Source of the DNA: JANLVJ01 sp031363945
GTDB taxonomy: Bacteria > Bacteroidota > Bacteroidia > Sphingobacteriales > Sphingobacteriaceae
Assembly (NCBI GenBank): GCA_031363945.1
Contig: JANLVJ010000047.1
Location: 73,590-137,589, forward strand
Reading direction: 5' to 3'
DNA length: 64,000 nucleotides
In this document: positions 52,766 to 62,430 of the stretch, one piece after another
How the letters are laid out: every line of letters starts with the position of its first letter
Position numbering within the stretch: the stretch's first letter is position 1
Made by a program: the position numbers and the translations under genes
The notes under the pieces: generated by a model
The model's input: only the letters and a program-made list of their open reading frames with translations
Database searches by the model: none
What the model was told of the DNA's origin: nothing

Positions 52766-54109
52766 TCAATTCTGGCGACCGCCACCCATGCTACCCATCT
52801 TGCGCATCATATGCGCGGCAGATGCCGGATTGGACATTGTTCTCATCATTTTTCGCATCTCATCAAACTGCTTGATGAGTTTGTTAACTTCTGCAATTGC
52901 AAGACCGCTACCACTTGCAATACGTGTACGTCTACTGGTATTTATAGAATCGGGATTTTCACGCTCGAAAGGCGTCATTGATTGTATAATTGCCTCAACA
53001 CCCTTAAAGGCATTATCATCAATCTCTGTGTTTTTCAGGGCTTTCCCTACTCCAGGAATCATACCCATCAGATCTTTAATATTACCCATCTTTTTGATTT
53101 GTTGAATCTGGTTCAGGAAGTCATTAAAATCAAAGGTATTCTTACGAATCTTACGCTGAATTTCAATGGCCTGTTTTTCATCAAATTGTTCCTGGGCTCT
53201 TTCTACCAGTGAAACGACATCACCCATGCCAAGTATACGGGAAGCCATTCTCTCTGGATAAAAGAGTTCAAGCGCATCGAGTTTTTCTCCAGAGCTTATG
53301 AATTTGATAGGTTTGTTAACCACAGATTTAATTGATAGTGCGGCCCCGCCCCGGGTATCACCATCCATCTTTGTAAGCACAACACCTGTGAAATCAAGGC
53401 GGTCGTTGAATACTTTTGCTGTATTTACAGCATCCTGCCCTGTCATTGAGTCTACTACAAAAAGAATTTCTGTTGGATTCAGTTCATTTTTAAGCTGACT
53501 TATTTCATCCATCATCTGCTCGTCAACGGCCAATCGTCCAGCAGTATCTATTATAATAATATTATTTTGGTTTGTTTTAGCTTCTTTCAGGGCAAGTAAT
53601 GCGATTTCAACCGGGCTTTTACTTGTAAGCATTGAAAAAACAGGAATACCTGTTTGCCCCCCAAGAATCGTAAGCTGTTCTATTGCTGCAGGTCTATAAA
53701 CGTCAGCTGCAACCAGTAAGGGTTTTTTCCCCTGCGCTTTCAGGTATAAGGCAAGCTTGGCACTAAAAGTTGTTTTTCCTGAACCCTGTAAACCAGCCAT
53801 CAAAATAATTGTAGGGTTTGATTTCAGGTTTAACTCGGCTTGCCTGCCACCCATGAGCTCAGTCAGCTCATCGTTAACAATTTTAACAAGTAACTGACCT
53901 GGAGAAACAGCTGTGAGCACATTTTGCCCCAACGCCTTTTCTTTAACAGTATCTGTAAAAATCTTGGCTGTCTTAAAATTTACGTCAGCATCAAGAAGGG
54001 CTTTGCGCACCTCTTTCATTGTTTCAGCAACGTTGATCTCTGTAATTTTCCCCTGGCCTTTAAGTACTTTAAATGCCCGGTCGAGCTTATCAGATAAATT
54101 ATCAAACAT
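52766..54109 (-). CDS. ffh: Signal recognition particle protein Ffh
   Basis: GTPase that binds signal peptides on ribosomes and delivers them to FtsY. Starting at the conserved MFDNLSDKLDRAFK (ATG 54109; an ATG at 54166 is also in frame) the protein has 447 residues. It has the N domain, the G domain with P-loop GLQGSGKTT (106-114), the DTAGR motif, TKMDGD, and the Met-rich M domain (about 320-440). The 4.5S RNA gene was not found here. A -7 element lies 18 bp before the chosen ATG. Confidence 0.97.
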   Translation of the reverse strand: MFDNLSDKLDRAFKVLKGQGKITEINVAETMKEVRKALLDADVNFKTAKIFTDTVKEKALGQNVLTAVSPGQLLVKIVNDELTELMGGRQAELNLKSNPTIILMAGLQGSGKTTFSAKLALYLKAQGKKPLLVAADVYRPAAIEQLTILGGQTGIPVFSMLTSKSPVEIALLALKEAKTNQNNIIIIDTAGRLAVDEQMMDEISQLKNELNPTEILFVVDSMTGQDAVNTAKVFNDRLDFTGVVLTKMDGDTRGGAALSIKSVVNKPIKFISSGEKLDALELFYPERMASRILGMGDVVSLVERAQEQFDEKQAIEIQRKIRKNTFDFNDFLNQIQQIKKMGNIKDLMGMIPGVGKALKNTEIDDNAFKGVEAIIQSMTPFERENPDSINTSRRTRIASGSGLAIAEVNKLIKQFDEMRKMMRTMSNPASAAHMMRKMGSMGGGRQN

Positions 54110-54127
54110 AGTTTTAGATTTAAGATG

Positions 54128-54135
54128 CAAATCTA
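54128..54135 (-). promoter_or_regulatory. -7 promoter element of ffh
   Basis: On the minus strand TAGATTTG matches TAnnTTTG; it ends 18 bp before the ATG at 54109. It lies inside the longer open frame, which supports the shorter protein. Confidence 0.5.
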
Positions 54136-54162
54136 CGAAAACACTCTTTAAAAGCGGGTATC

Positions 54163-55812
54163 TCAATCCTTTTGAGTGGTGATATAATACGTATCAGTGT
54201 CAATTTTTACCTGATCTGAATTAATATTTTTTGGTATGGTCAATGTTTTCCAGCCTGAACTCTCAGGTGAAACGGCAATTACCTGTTTACCAACAATAAA
54301 CCTGGCAGGCATCTCAAAATCCCGAACATCAGTAATCCATTTATATTGAATCTGATGACCATCAATCGTAAACCTGTATTCAAGTCTTGGAATCGCAGCA
54401 TAATGCAGGTACTGCTCAAATACTTTACTCAGATTTAATCCTGATTCTGTTGAAATATAATTGATAATCTGACTGCCATCTACTGTTTTATGTCTGAACG
54501 TTTGATTCAAGCCCTTTAAAATATGAAACCAGGTACTGTCGTTCGATATAATATGTCGAACGGTATTTAAAATATTTGCCCCCTTATAATATATATCAAG
54601 TGGGCCATCCTGATTTACTCCATATAGTGGTATGCACGATTCTGTATTTTCTATTTTTTTGCGCATACCGAGCAAATAACGCTGACCCTTTTCGTACCCG
54701 TAAAGGTATTCAACATACAATGATTCGGCATAGGTTGCAAATGATTCATGAACCCAGCTGTCAGCAATATCATTGGTGGTAATATTGTTTCCAAACCATT
54801 CGTGAGCACTTTCATGCACAATTATATAGTCCCATGAGAGGCCTAAACCAGAATCGGACAAATCGGTACCGAGGTACCCATTTGTAAAATGATTGCCATA
54901 AGCAATTGCACTTTGGTGCTCCATACCCAGGTAAGGGCTTTGAACAAGTTTATACCCGTCTTCAGGAAATGGATAAGGGCCAAAATACTTTGTAAAACAG
55001 GCAAGCATGGTCTTCGCCTGTGTAAACTGTTTTTTTGCCTGACTTAAGTATTCTGGTAATACATAAAAATCAAGGGTGAGGTTATTAAAATGATCTGAAA
55101 AATGAGCAAAATGACCAATGTTCACTGTGACATCATAATTATTAATAGGGTTTTTAACAAACCAGTCAAAGCCGGTATATCCATCTTTATCAGGATAGGC
55201 ACGTAAAAGCCTGCCATTTGAAATATCCTGTAGACCATTTGGCACATGAATACTGATAAGCATGCTGTCAGGCTCATCGCTTTGATGGTCTTTATTTGGC
55301 CACCATAAACTTGCACCTGTTCCCTGACATGATACTGCTGCCCAGGGCCTGCCAAGGGTATCATGAGTCCAGGTGAACCCACCGTCCCAGGGTGCATTCT
55401 TTGCCTTCACCGGTTTTCCAGAGTACCAGCATACAATGCGTATATTTTCTAAAGATTTAAGCTTCTTTGGAAAATGTACGAATACTGCATTCCCGTCGCG
55501 TTTATATGACAAACGGGCCTTGCCATACAAAATACTGTCAATTTTCATATTGGCGAACAGGTCAAGCTGCATATCAGCCATTGGTGTCACAACAGTGAAA
55601 GTAATCGTATTATTTCCAGAAATGTATTTTGTTTCAGGATCTATCTTAATATCAAGATGATAGAAACGAATATCATAGCAGGATCGCAGGGGTCCTAAAA
55701 AACCACGAAGGCTGTCAGCATGGTTCGGCTTCCTGGTTGTATCCGGCCCGACAGCCAGGGTATGCAAAGAAGCTAGTAAAATTAGTACTAGAAAAATGTG
55801 CCGTTTCATCAA
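54163..55812 (-). CDS. M1-family aminopeptidase
   Basis: Secreted zinc metallopeptidase of 549 residues. A signal peptide (about 1-21) precedes the N-terminal beta domain and the catalytic domain with the zinc site HESAH (333-337) and Glu356 in WVHESFATY, giving His-Glu-x3-His-x18-Glu. The exopeptidase motif is GMEHQ (296-300) rather than the usual GAMEN. The C-terminal alpha-helical domain of longer M1 enzymes is absent. It is followed by ffh with little spacing. Confidence 0.92.
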   Translation of the reverse strand: MMKRHIFLVLILLASLHTLAVGPDTTRKPNHADSLRGFLGPLRSCYDIRFYHLDIKIDPETKYISGNNTITFTVVTPMADMQLDLFANMKIDSILYGKARLSYKRDGNAVFVHFPKKLKSLENIRIVCWYSGKPVKAKNAPWDGGFTWTHDTLGRPWAAVSCQGTGASLWWPNKDHQSDEPDSMLISIHVPNGLQDISNGRLLRAYPDKDGYTGFDWFVKNPINNYDVTVNIGHFAHFSDHFNNLTLDFYVLPEYLSQAKKQFTQAKTMLACFTKYFGPYPFPEDGYKLVQSPYLGMEHQSAIAYGNHFTNGYLGTDLSDSGLGLSWDYIIVHESAHEWFGNNITTNDIADSWVHESFATYAESLYVEYLYGYEKGQRYLLGMRKKIENTESCIPLYGVNQDGPLDIYYKGANILNTVRHIISNDSTWFHILKGLNQTFRHKTVDGSQIINYISTESGLNLSKVFEQYLHYAAIPRLEYRFTIDGHQIQYKWITDVRDFEMPARFIVGKQVIAVSPESSGWKTLTIPKNINSDQVKIDTDTYYITTQKD

Positions 55813-55877
55813 TTAAAGAATAGATTTATCAACGATAAGAATTTTTATTTATTTTGTCTAACTAAAGATCAAAGCCC

Positions 55878-56327
55878 ATGTTTGACGAAATACTAAGTTT
55901 AGTGAAAGACCATGCATCTGATCTTCTATCAGCTAATGCCATTCTGCCAGCAGAGCAGCAGGCTGAAGCAAGTCATGAAGCAGGTCAGAGTATCCTGGAA
56001 ACACTTAAGAATAAGGTTGGTGAAGGAAAACTGACAGAGCTTACAGGTCTTATGGGAGGAAGTACGGGACTAGACAGTCCGGTCACGGCTGCTGCTTCAG
56101 AAAACCTAACGGCCAGACTTATCGAAAAACTAGGTATTTCACCTGAACAGGCATCATCAGTTGCTACTTCTATCATACCTGAAATCATGGCTAAATTTGT
56201 TCAGAAAGCCAATGACCCTGAAGATAAATCAATTGATTTAAAAAGTATGATTAGTCAGGTTATGGGTGGTTCATTTAATCTTGGGGGTATCATGGGTATC
56301 GTTGGTGGTTTATTTGGAAAAAAATAA
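55878..56327 (+). CDS. Hypothetical helical protein
   Basis: A 149-residue protein of unknown role. It is Ala/Gly/Ser rich and helical, without signal peptide, with a Gly-rich C-terminal segment (GGSFNLGGIMGIVGGLFGKK) that might insert in or touch a membrane. It resembles the DUF937/YidB kind of small protein, but I am not sure. It is divergent from the M1 peptidase gene. Confidence 0.7.
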   Translation: MFDEILSLVKDHASDLLSANAILPAEQQAEASHEAGQSILETLKNKVGEGKLTELTGLMGGSTGLDSPVTAAASENLTARLIEKLGISPEQASSVATSIIPEIMAKFVQKANDPEDKSIDLKSMISQVMGGSFNLGGIMGIVGGLFGKK

Positions 56328-56557
56328 AATGTGCCAGTTAGTTTGCTGTCTATTAGATTGATTGAACATTAGAAATATAGACGATCAGATCATATTAGAT
56401 TTAAGCAAACGAATAAATTCGCGAATCTTCATTCCTAAAATCAAAAACTTTATTTTTACGTTATACTCACGTCTGAATATTGGGAATGCATAGCATTCAA
56501 TGCAATGATTAGAGGGTAAACACGTTTAAGTTCCGTTCATAATACAGAATAGAGAAA

Positions 56558-58714
56558 ATGCAGAAAAAATTTTTAGTGCTGAGTTTTTTGATTTACGGTT
56601 TAACTTTTACCTCTTGTTCAGCTAAACCGGCAATTGCCGATTCTGGCAAGATAAAACCCCGCCCCGAACATGCCGTAATAGCCCAGACTCTTACCAAGGC
56701 AATAGAAGTTTATCATTACAAAAAACCAAAGCTGAATGATTCGTTATCAGCTGTAATTTTTGACCGATATTTTAAAGATCTTGATCCGAACAGAATGTAT
56801 TTTCTTCAATCTGACCTGGATGAGTACAGACAATATAGAACACAATTGTCAGGTTTTCTTGAAAATGGTGATATGTCTGTTCCTTTTGCCATTTATAATA
56901 GATGGCTTGACAGACAGCACAACAGATTCAACTATATCTTAAAATTACTTACGGCAGCACCAGCTTCAACAAAAAGTGAGCAATTTCAGTTTAACAGGGA
57001 AAAATCAGGCTGGATTAAAGACAGTCTTGAACTAAATACATACTGGCAAAAACGTCTGACTTTTGATTTCCTATCATTAGAGCTTGCTCAGAAAGATCAG
57101 ACCAAGAATATTGCAACATTAAAAAAGCGGTATGAAAATCTAAACAAACAACTTGGAAAAGTAAATAGTGAAGATGCATTTAAAGCATTTATGGATGCGT
57201 TTGCTTTTTCAATAGACCCGCATACCACCTATTTTAGTCCTCAGGGAAAAGAAGATTTTAATATTGATATGGCCAAGTCATTAGAAGGAATCGGAGCCTT
57301 GCTCGGAGCTGAAAATGAATACATAAAAATTTCTCAGCTGACAAAAGGCGGACCTGCTGAAAAAAGCAAAAAACTATTTCCAAATGATCGCATTATTGCC
57401 GTTGCCCAAGGTAAAACCGGTGAGTTTACTGATATTATAGGCTGGAGAACAGATGAGGCTGTTGGCCTGATCCGTGGCGCGAAGGGTACGCTGGTACGCC
57501 TTAAAATAATGTCGGCAAATGCCTCTAGTGCTACCTTGCCACATATCGTTGAATTAGTAAGGGAAAAAATCAATTTAAATGACCAGCGTGCATCAAGTGC
57601 GGTAAAAGAAATTGACCGTAATGGACGTAAATACCGCATCGGAGTTATTACACTTGGAGATTTTTACATGGATTTTGAGGCTGCTTCACGCGGAGTTAAA
57701 AACTACAACAGCACTTCCCGTGATGTTAGAAGAATACTCGATAGTTTGAAACTGGCCAAGGTTGACGGTGTAGTAATGGATCTACGCAATAATGGTGGTG
57801 GTTCATTAAAAGAGGCGATTGATCTTACCGGTTTATTTATAACTCTGGGTCCGGTAGTGCAGGTTAAGGATTTTAAAGGGGGTATAGAAGTAGATCAGGA
57901 TAAAGACCCTGAAGAAGTTTATAAGGGGCCATTTGCGGTGCTGATAAATAATTTCAGCGCATCTGCATCTGAAATTTTTGCAGGAGCTATTCAGGACTAT
58001 GGTCGTGGAATTATTATCGGTGAGCAGTCTTATGGTAAAGGTACAGTTCAAACGGCTTTCAGTATAAATGATATGATTCCTAATATTGATAAAAAGCTTG
58101 GGCAGTTTAATATGACTGTTTTCAAATTTTATCGTATTAACGGAAGTAGCACGCAACGTAAAGGTGTTGTGCCCGATATTTTATTTCCAAGCAAATTTCC
58201 TTCTGATAAGTTTGGCGAAAGCTCTGAGCCGTCTGCCTTGCCATGGGATATGATCAAAAGTTCTAAATATCAGCTGATGGGTAACGTTCCTGAGTTAAAA
58301 TTACGTCTTAATCAGAACCATACCCTGAGAATGACAAACAATAAATTCTATCAGGAATGGCTTGATGATATTGCCGATTTTAAAGAAACGATTGCCAAGA
58401 CTACAGTAGTTTTAAACATCGATAGTTTAAAATCAGCCCAGGATCTGGAAACTAAAAAAGATCTTGCCAAGTACAATACGCTGAGAGTGCTTGATGGGCT
58501 AAAGCCAATGCCAATAACACCTGCAATTATTACTGACCGCCCTGGAGTGATTACAAGGCAGCCAATCATTCTCCGTGCGAGTCAGAACCCAAGGGTGGCG
58601 ATAGATCCAGAGTTACTTATAAAATTAGAGAGTTATCAAGTCATCGCCGACATGGTTGAATTTGAAAAAACCAATCCTTTTGTAATCGGGCAGATTAAAA
58701 CACAAGTTCAATAA
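56558..58714 (+). CDS. C-terminal processing (tail-specific) protease, Prc type
   Basis: A 718-residue periplasmic Ser/Lys protease anchored as a lipoprotein (lipobox TSC, Cys20). The N-terminal helical domain is followed by a PDZ domain (about 240-325), and the S41 catalytic domain. Ser469 in NNFSASASEIF and Lys494 in EQSYGKGTVQ have the 25-residue spacing of E. coli Prc. The C-terminal DUF3340 domain is present up to the end. It trims C-termini of envelope proteins. Confidence 0.95.
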   Translation: MQKKFLVLSFLIYGLTFTSCSAKPAIADSGKIKPRPEHAVIAQTLTKAIEVYHYKKPKLNDSLSAVIFDRYFKDLDPNRMYFLQSDLDEYRQYRTQLSGFLENGDMSVPFAIYNRWLDRQHNRFNYILKLLTAAPASTKSEQFQFNREKSGWIKDSLELNTYWQKRLTFDFLSLELAQKDQTKNIATLKKRYENLNKQLGKVNSEDAFKAFMDAFAFSIDPHTTYFSPQGKEDFNIDMAKSLEGIGALLGAENEYIKISQLTKGGPAEKSKKLFPNDRIIAVAQGKTGEFTDIIGWRTDEAVGLIRGAKGTLVRLKIMSANASSATLPHIVELVREKINLNDQRASSAVKEIDRNGRKYRIGVITLGDFYMDFEAASRGVKNYNSTSRDVRRILDSLKLAKVDGVVMDLRNNGGGSLKEAIDLTGLFITLGPVVQVKDFKGGIEVDQDKDPEEVYKGPFAVLINNFSASASEIFAGAIQDYGRGIIIGEQSYGKGTVQTAFSINDMIPNIDKKLGQFNMTVFKFYRINGSSTQRKGVVPDILFPSKFPSDKFGESSEPSALPWDMIKSSKYQLMGNVPELKLRLNQNHTLRMTNNKFYQEWLDDIADFKETIAKTTVVLNIDSLKSAQDLETKKDLAKYNTLRVLDGLKPMPITPAIITDRPGVITRQPIILRASQNPRVAIDPELLIKLESYQVIADMVEFEKTNPFVIGQIKTQVQ

Positions 58715-59019
58715 AACAAAATAGTTTTTGAATGTAGAATTTGAATTACCAGCTTTCTGCTATGGACAGCTGTTTTCTTAACCACCTAAAATGCTTGTTT
58801 TAGCCAAATAAAAAATAAATCTACTTCTTTATAGAAGAAGTAGATTCATTTGTTTCCTTAACAAGCTGTTAGTATCAGCTACCTTAGAGTCAATGCTTCC
58901 TGATATTTAACAAATAGTGAATAATTGTACACCTATTCAGAAATAAACAAAAATTGCCTTATTCTTATCAATAAAAATAGCAATACTTTCCCATGGCTAA
59001 AAGAAATTATAGTCAAAAC
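58715..59019. other. Intergenic region between Prc-type protease and helicase genes
   Basis: About 305 AT-rich bp between converging genes. It holds the stem-loop at 58818-58846; otherwise I see nothing. Confidence 0.6.
58818..58846. terminator. Stem-loop, probable terminator of the Prc-type protease gene
   Basis: AATCTACTTCTT and AAGAAGTAGATT form a perfect 12-bp stem around a 5-nt loop. The following T-run is weak on either strand, so factor-independent termination is likely but not certain. Confidence 0.65.
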
Positions 59020-61371
59020 CTAAAATTTTGAAAACTGAAGGGCCATTTTAGCAACCCGGTCTTCAATTGATTCAGTACTGAATTTCTCGCGGCCAAGACT
59101 ATCAACCAGAATAGGAAAACAAAATGGGCTGGGCTTAATAATTTTTTTTACCACTAAGGTTTGGCTGCTGATTCTTTTCAATGCTTCGCGTAACCTGAAT
59201 TCTTCTAATTGTAATGTTAGTGCTTCCTGGTAAGATTGCTTCAGCAGTAAATTATCAGGATCATAATCTCTGAACACATCAAACAATAAAGAGGAAGACA
59301 TTTGCAGGTGTTTGTTTTTTACCAGTTTACCTGGATAGCCTGTAAACAATAAACCACCTATATGGGCAATATCACGGAAGCGACGTTTTGCCATTTCATT
59401 TGCATTCAGACTATGCTGAATATCTATAAGCAGATTATCAGTTGAAAAAAGGTCTGATCTCACGGCTTCATCAAGAGGCAAATCTTCATCGGTCAACAGT
59501 TCAAAGCCATAATCATTCATTGCGATAGAAAAGCTGGCCTTTTTGATTTTAGACAGACGGTAAGCAAATAAAGAAGCCATTCCCTCATGTACCAAACGGC
59601 CTTCAAAAGGGTAAAAAAAGAGATGATAGCCCTCTTTTGACGCTAATTTTTCAATTAAAAATTCATTGTCACGTGGAATATGTGATTGAGCAAATTGCAA
59701 ATCAAAAAGGGGCTTCAGGGCCTGTATTTCGATATCCTTATGCTGCCCTGTTGCAACCTGGTCAAGTTTATGTCTTAATACTGCAGATAATTGTGATGAC
59801 AGGGGCATTCGCCCACCAAGCCAGCTGGGTATAATACCTTTTTTTGCATTTGACTTTTTAACGTATGCATTTAATTCTTTTAAGTATAGAAATTCAAGAC
59901 TTCGTCCTGCGAACCAGAATTTATCACCAGCCTTAAGCTTTGAAATAAAAGATTCTTCAATGCTACCAAGTACACCCCCACTCAGAAAACGTACACGCAG
60001 GGATACCTCACTGGTTATTGTACCAATATTCAATCGGTGACGCATGGCAATTCTTCGACTGTTTACTTTATAAACAGTATCTTCTATTTCGACCTTTAAG
60101 AATTCATCATATTGAGAAAGAGCCTTTCCTCCGAGTGTAATGAAATCCAATAAAGAACTAAATTCATTCTGGCTTAAATCTGCATATGCATAGGTGCTGG
60201 TGATTTCGCGGTAAATTTCGCTGGCCGTAAATCCGGTTGAAACAGCGATTGTTACCAGATATTGAACAAGAACATCCATAGCAAGAACTATGGGATCACG
60301 GCTTTCATATACTTCTTCTTTCAATGCCTGTTTTAAAGCAGCTCCCTCGAGTAGCTCAAGGGAATGTGTTGGCACAAAATAGGCTTTTGAAACAGCACCT
60401 GGCGAGTGACCACTTCGACCTGCACGTTGCATAAAGCGAGCGACTCCTTTAGGGCTTCCTATTTGTATTATTGAGTCAACAGGCCTGAAATCAACTCCCA
60501 GATCGAGACTTGAGGTACAAACTACCAGCTTTAAAGAACCTTCATGCAGCGCCTGCTCAACCCAGCTTCTCAGACTATGATCTAAAGATCCATGATGCAT
60601 GGCGATATATCCTGCATATTCTGGGTATTTATCAAGAATTGCCTGATACCAGATTTCAGATTGAGAACGAGTATTTGTAAAGATTAAGGTAGTCTTGCCG
60701 CGAGCAACAATATCCATCACCTTGGGTAAAAGACTAAGCCCAATATGCCCAGCCCAGGAATACGTTTCTATATTATCAGGAATGACAGATTCTATAATCA
60801 GCTTTTTTTTCAGCTTGGCCTTGATCATAACAGCATCGCTTTGCTTCGCCTGACTTCCCAACAGAACATGTAAGGCCTGTTCTAAATTACCAATTGTAGC
60901 ACTGATGCCCCAGACTTTTAATTTTCCTGTCCTAATCGCTTTAAGCCTTGATAACCCAAGCTCAATCTGTACACCTCTTTTGGTACCGAGTAGTTCATGC
61001 CATTCATCTATGACCACTACCTGTAATCTGGAAAATAGTACTGGATAATCTTTTTGAGCCAGCATAAGATGCAAACTCTCTGGAGTGGTTAATAAAACTT
61101 CAGGTAAATTCTTTCTAAGAGCTAGCTTTTCAGAAGCCGGGGTGTCACCCGTGCGGCTTCCTATGGTAATTGGTATTGACAATTCATTGCAAACTGTCTG
61201 CATTGCGCTCTTAATATCATTGGTTAAGGCACGAAGGGGGGTAATCCAAAGCATCATCAACCCATTATTATGCGTTGATCTGTAGGTGTCGGGGTACTGG
61301 TTTATATATTCAGCCAAAAAAGGAAGAAAAAGAGCAAAAGTTTTGCCACTGCCAGTAGGGGCATTCAGCAA
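59020..61371 (-). CDS. Lhr-like DEXH-box helicase (ligase-associated type)
   Basis: Superfamily 2 DNA helicase of at least 783 residues. It has motif I APTGSGKT, motif Ia TPLRALTNDI, motif II IDEWHE, motif III SATIGN, motif IV FTNTRSQSE, motif V LDLGVDF and motif VI QRAGRSGHSPG, and the Lhr C-terminal region. The TTG at 61371 gives the frame listed, but coding sequence continues upstream without stop to 61518 and includes NWERFEFQ (a Q-like motif), so the true start is likely a non-ATG codon, for example CTG at 61500. In other genomes such helicases lie beside a DNA ligase and an exonuclease, which are not in the window. Confidence 0.9.
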   Translation of the reverse strand: MLNAPTGSGKTFALFLPFLAEYINQYPDTYRSTHNNGLMMLWITPLRALTNDIKSAMQTVCNELSIPITIGSRTGDTPASEKLALRKNLPEVLLTTPESLHLMLAQKDYPVLFSRLQVVVIDEWHELLGTKRGVQIELGLSRLKAIRTGKLKVWGISATIGNLEQALHVLLGSQAKQSDAVMIKAKLKKKLIIESVIPDNIETYSWAGHIGLSLLPKVMDIVARGKTTLIFTNTRSQSEIWYQAILDKYPEYAGYIAMHHGSLDHSLRSWVEQALHEGSLKLVVCTSSLDLGVDFRPVDSIIQIGSPKGVARFMQRAGRSGHSPGAVSKAYFVPTHSLELLEGAALKQALKEEVYESRDPIVLAMDVLVQYLVTIAVSTGFTASEIYREITSTYAYADLSQNEFSSLLDFITLGGKALSQYDEFLKVEIEDTVYKVNSRRIAMRHRLNIGTITSEVSLRVRFLSGGVLGSIEESFISKLKAGDKFWFAGRSLEFLYLKELNAYVKKSNAKKGIIPSWLGGRMPLSSQLSAVLRHKLDQVATGQHKDIEIQALKPLFDLQFAQSHIPRDNEFLIEKLASKEGYHLFFYPFEGRLVHEGMASLFAYRLSKIKKASFSIAMNDYGFELLTDEDLPLDEAVRSDLFSTDNLLIDIQHSLNANEMAKRRFRDIAHIGGLLFTGYPGKLVKNKHLQMSSSLLFDVFRDYDPDNLLLKQSYQEALTLQLEEFRLREALKRISSQTLVVKKIIKPSPFCFPILVDSLGREKFSTESIEDRVAKMALQFSKF

Positions 61372-61483
61372 ACCAGAATTACCTTCGAGATATGACAGTT
61401 CTATTTCACGCTGAAATTCAAATCGTTCCCAGTTGCGCCCTACGAACCAGTCATGAATGATTTTTTGCCCTGCAGATTGTTTT

Positions 61484-62197
61484 TTATTTTCCGTTAACAG
61501 ATGCTGTTGAAAGATAGTTTAGCCTTCCTCCGCTGTAAAAATAGCGAGTGAAATACGGATCATCAAGACTACTAATTCTGACACCCTTAGAAGTTGATGA
61601 ATGAACAAACTTGTTACCTCCAAGATAGATTCCCATATGGGAAATTGAATGGCTGCGAATTTTAAAAAATACCAGATCGCCTTCTTTCAGTTCATTACGT
61701 TCAAGAGGGTGCACCTGTTGAAAAATTTCCCTGCAATTCGAGCCTAATGGTATATTATAAACTGAACTATAAACTTTTCCTGCGAATCGGGAACAATCAA
61801 TGCCCCAATGAGAATCTCCACCAAGACGGTATGGCGCCCCTATCCAATTTTCAACAAGATGATATAAACGAATATCAGCCGAAGTATCAACAGGGATATT
61901 AAAAACTTTACTAAAATAGAGATGTCCTAAGGTATCCGGATCTTCAACAATATTATTTTCAGTCTGAAAATTAGCAGGATCTACTACCATATAGTGATGA
62001 TAGACATGATGTGAAGCCATATGGTGTCTTGATCCAGTATGGTGTCTGACGTTCGCATGATGCGCCGAAATTGAATTAGAATGATGGCCTCTTGCTCCTT
62101 GATGGGCTTTATGACTTTTTCGCTGTGTAGCTTGTACACCTTGCAGGCTGCAAATACAGCATGACATGATGAACAGAATCTCCAGTAATTTCTTCAT
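61484..62197 (-). CDS. NlpC/P60 (C40) peptidase with histidine-rich linker
   Basis: Secreted cell-wall endopeptidase. Starting at the Met of KKLLEILFI (ATG 62197) the protein has 237 residues; an ATG at 62239 is also in frame but has no signal-peptide-like start. A signal sequence (about 1-23) is followed by a linker (29-68) with 14 histidines in HH pairs, then the C40 domain with the catalytic Cys135 (GIDCSRF), His187 (SHMGIYL) and His199 (FVHSS). The linker may bind metal. It ends 17 bp inside the likely start of the helicase gene. Confidence 0.92.
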   Translation of the reverse strand: MKKLLEILFIMSCCICSLQGVQATQRKSHKAHQGARGHHSNSISAHHANVRHHTGSRHHMASHHVYHHYMVVDPANFQTENNIVEDPDTLGHLYFSKVFNIPVDTSADIRLYHLVENWIGAPYRLGGDSHWGIDCSRFAGKVYSSVYNIPLGSNCREIFQQVHPLERNELKEGDLVFFKIRSHSISHMGIYLGGNKFVHSSTSKGVRISSLDDPYFTRYFYSGGRLNYLSTASVNGK

Positions 62198-62395
62198 ATT
62201 TTTTATCCTACGGTGGCAAATGTATCTTAGAGGGTACATTATGCCAAACCTTTTTTACATTTTAATCAAATCTTAACGTGTGGTTTTCTAACTCAAAACC
62301 CAATATATAGTTTTTTAACGGTAGACGTTGTTTTTAGTTGCATCACAATGCAACGATCTGATCACATTTTCTTGTAAGGAAACCATTTTTATTGA

Positions 62396-62403
62396 TATTT
62401 TTG
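62396..62403 (+). promoter_or_regulatory. -7 promoter element of pdhA
   Basis: TATTTTTG matches TAnnTTTG; it lies 27 bp before the ATG at 62431. Confidence 0.5.
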
Positions 62404-62430
62404 CTTCCCGTACCCTAAAGGATATTTTCG

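Noticed and set aside
59676..59691. CACGTGGAA in the helicase gene as a parS site
   Set aside because: Five mismatches to the palindrome and inside a coding region; likely chance.
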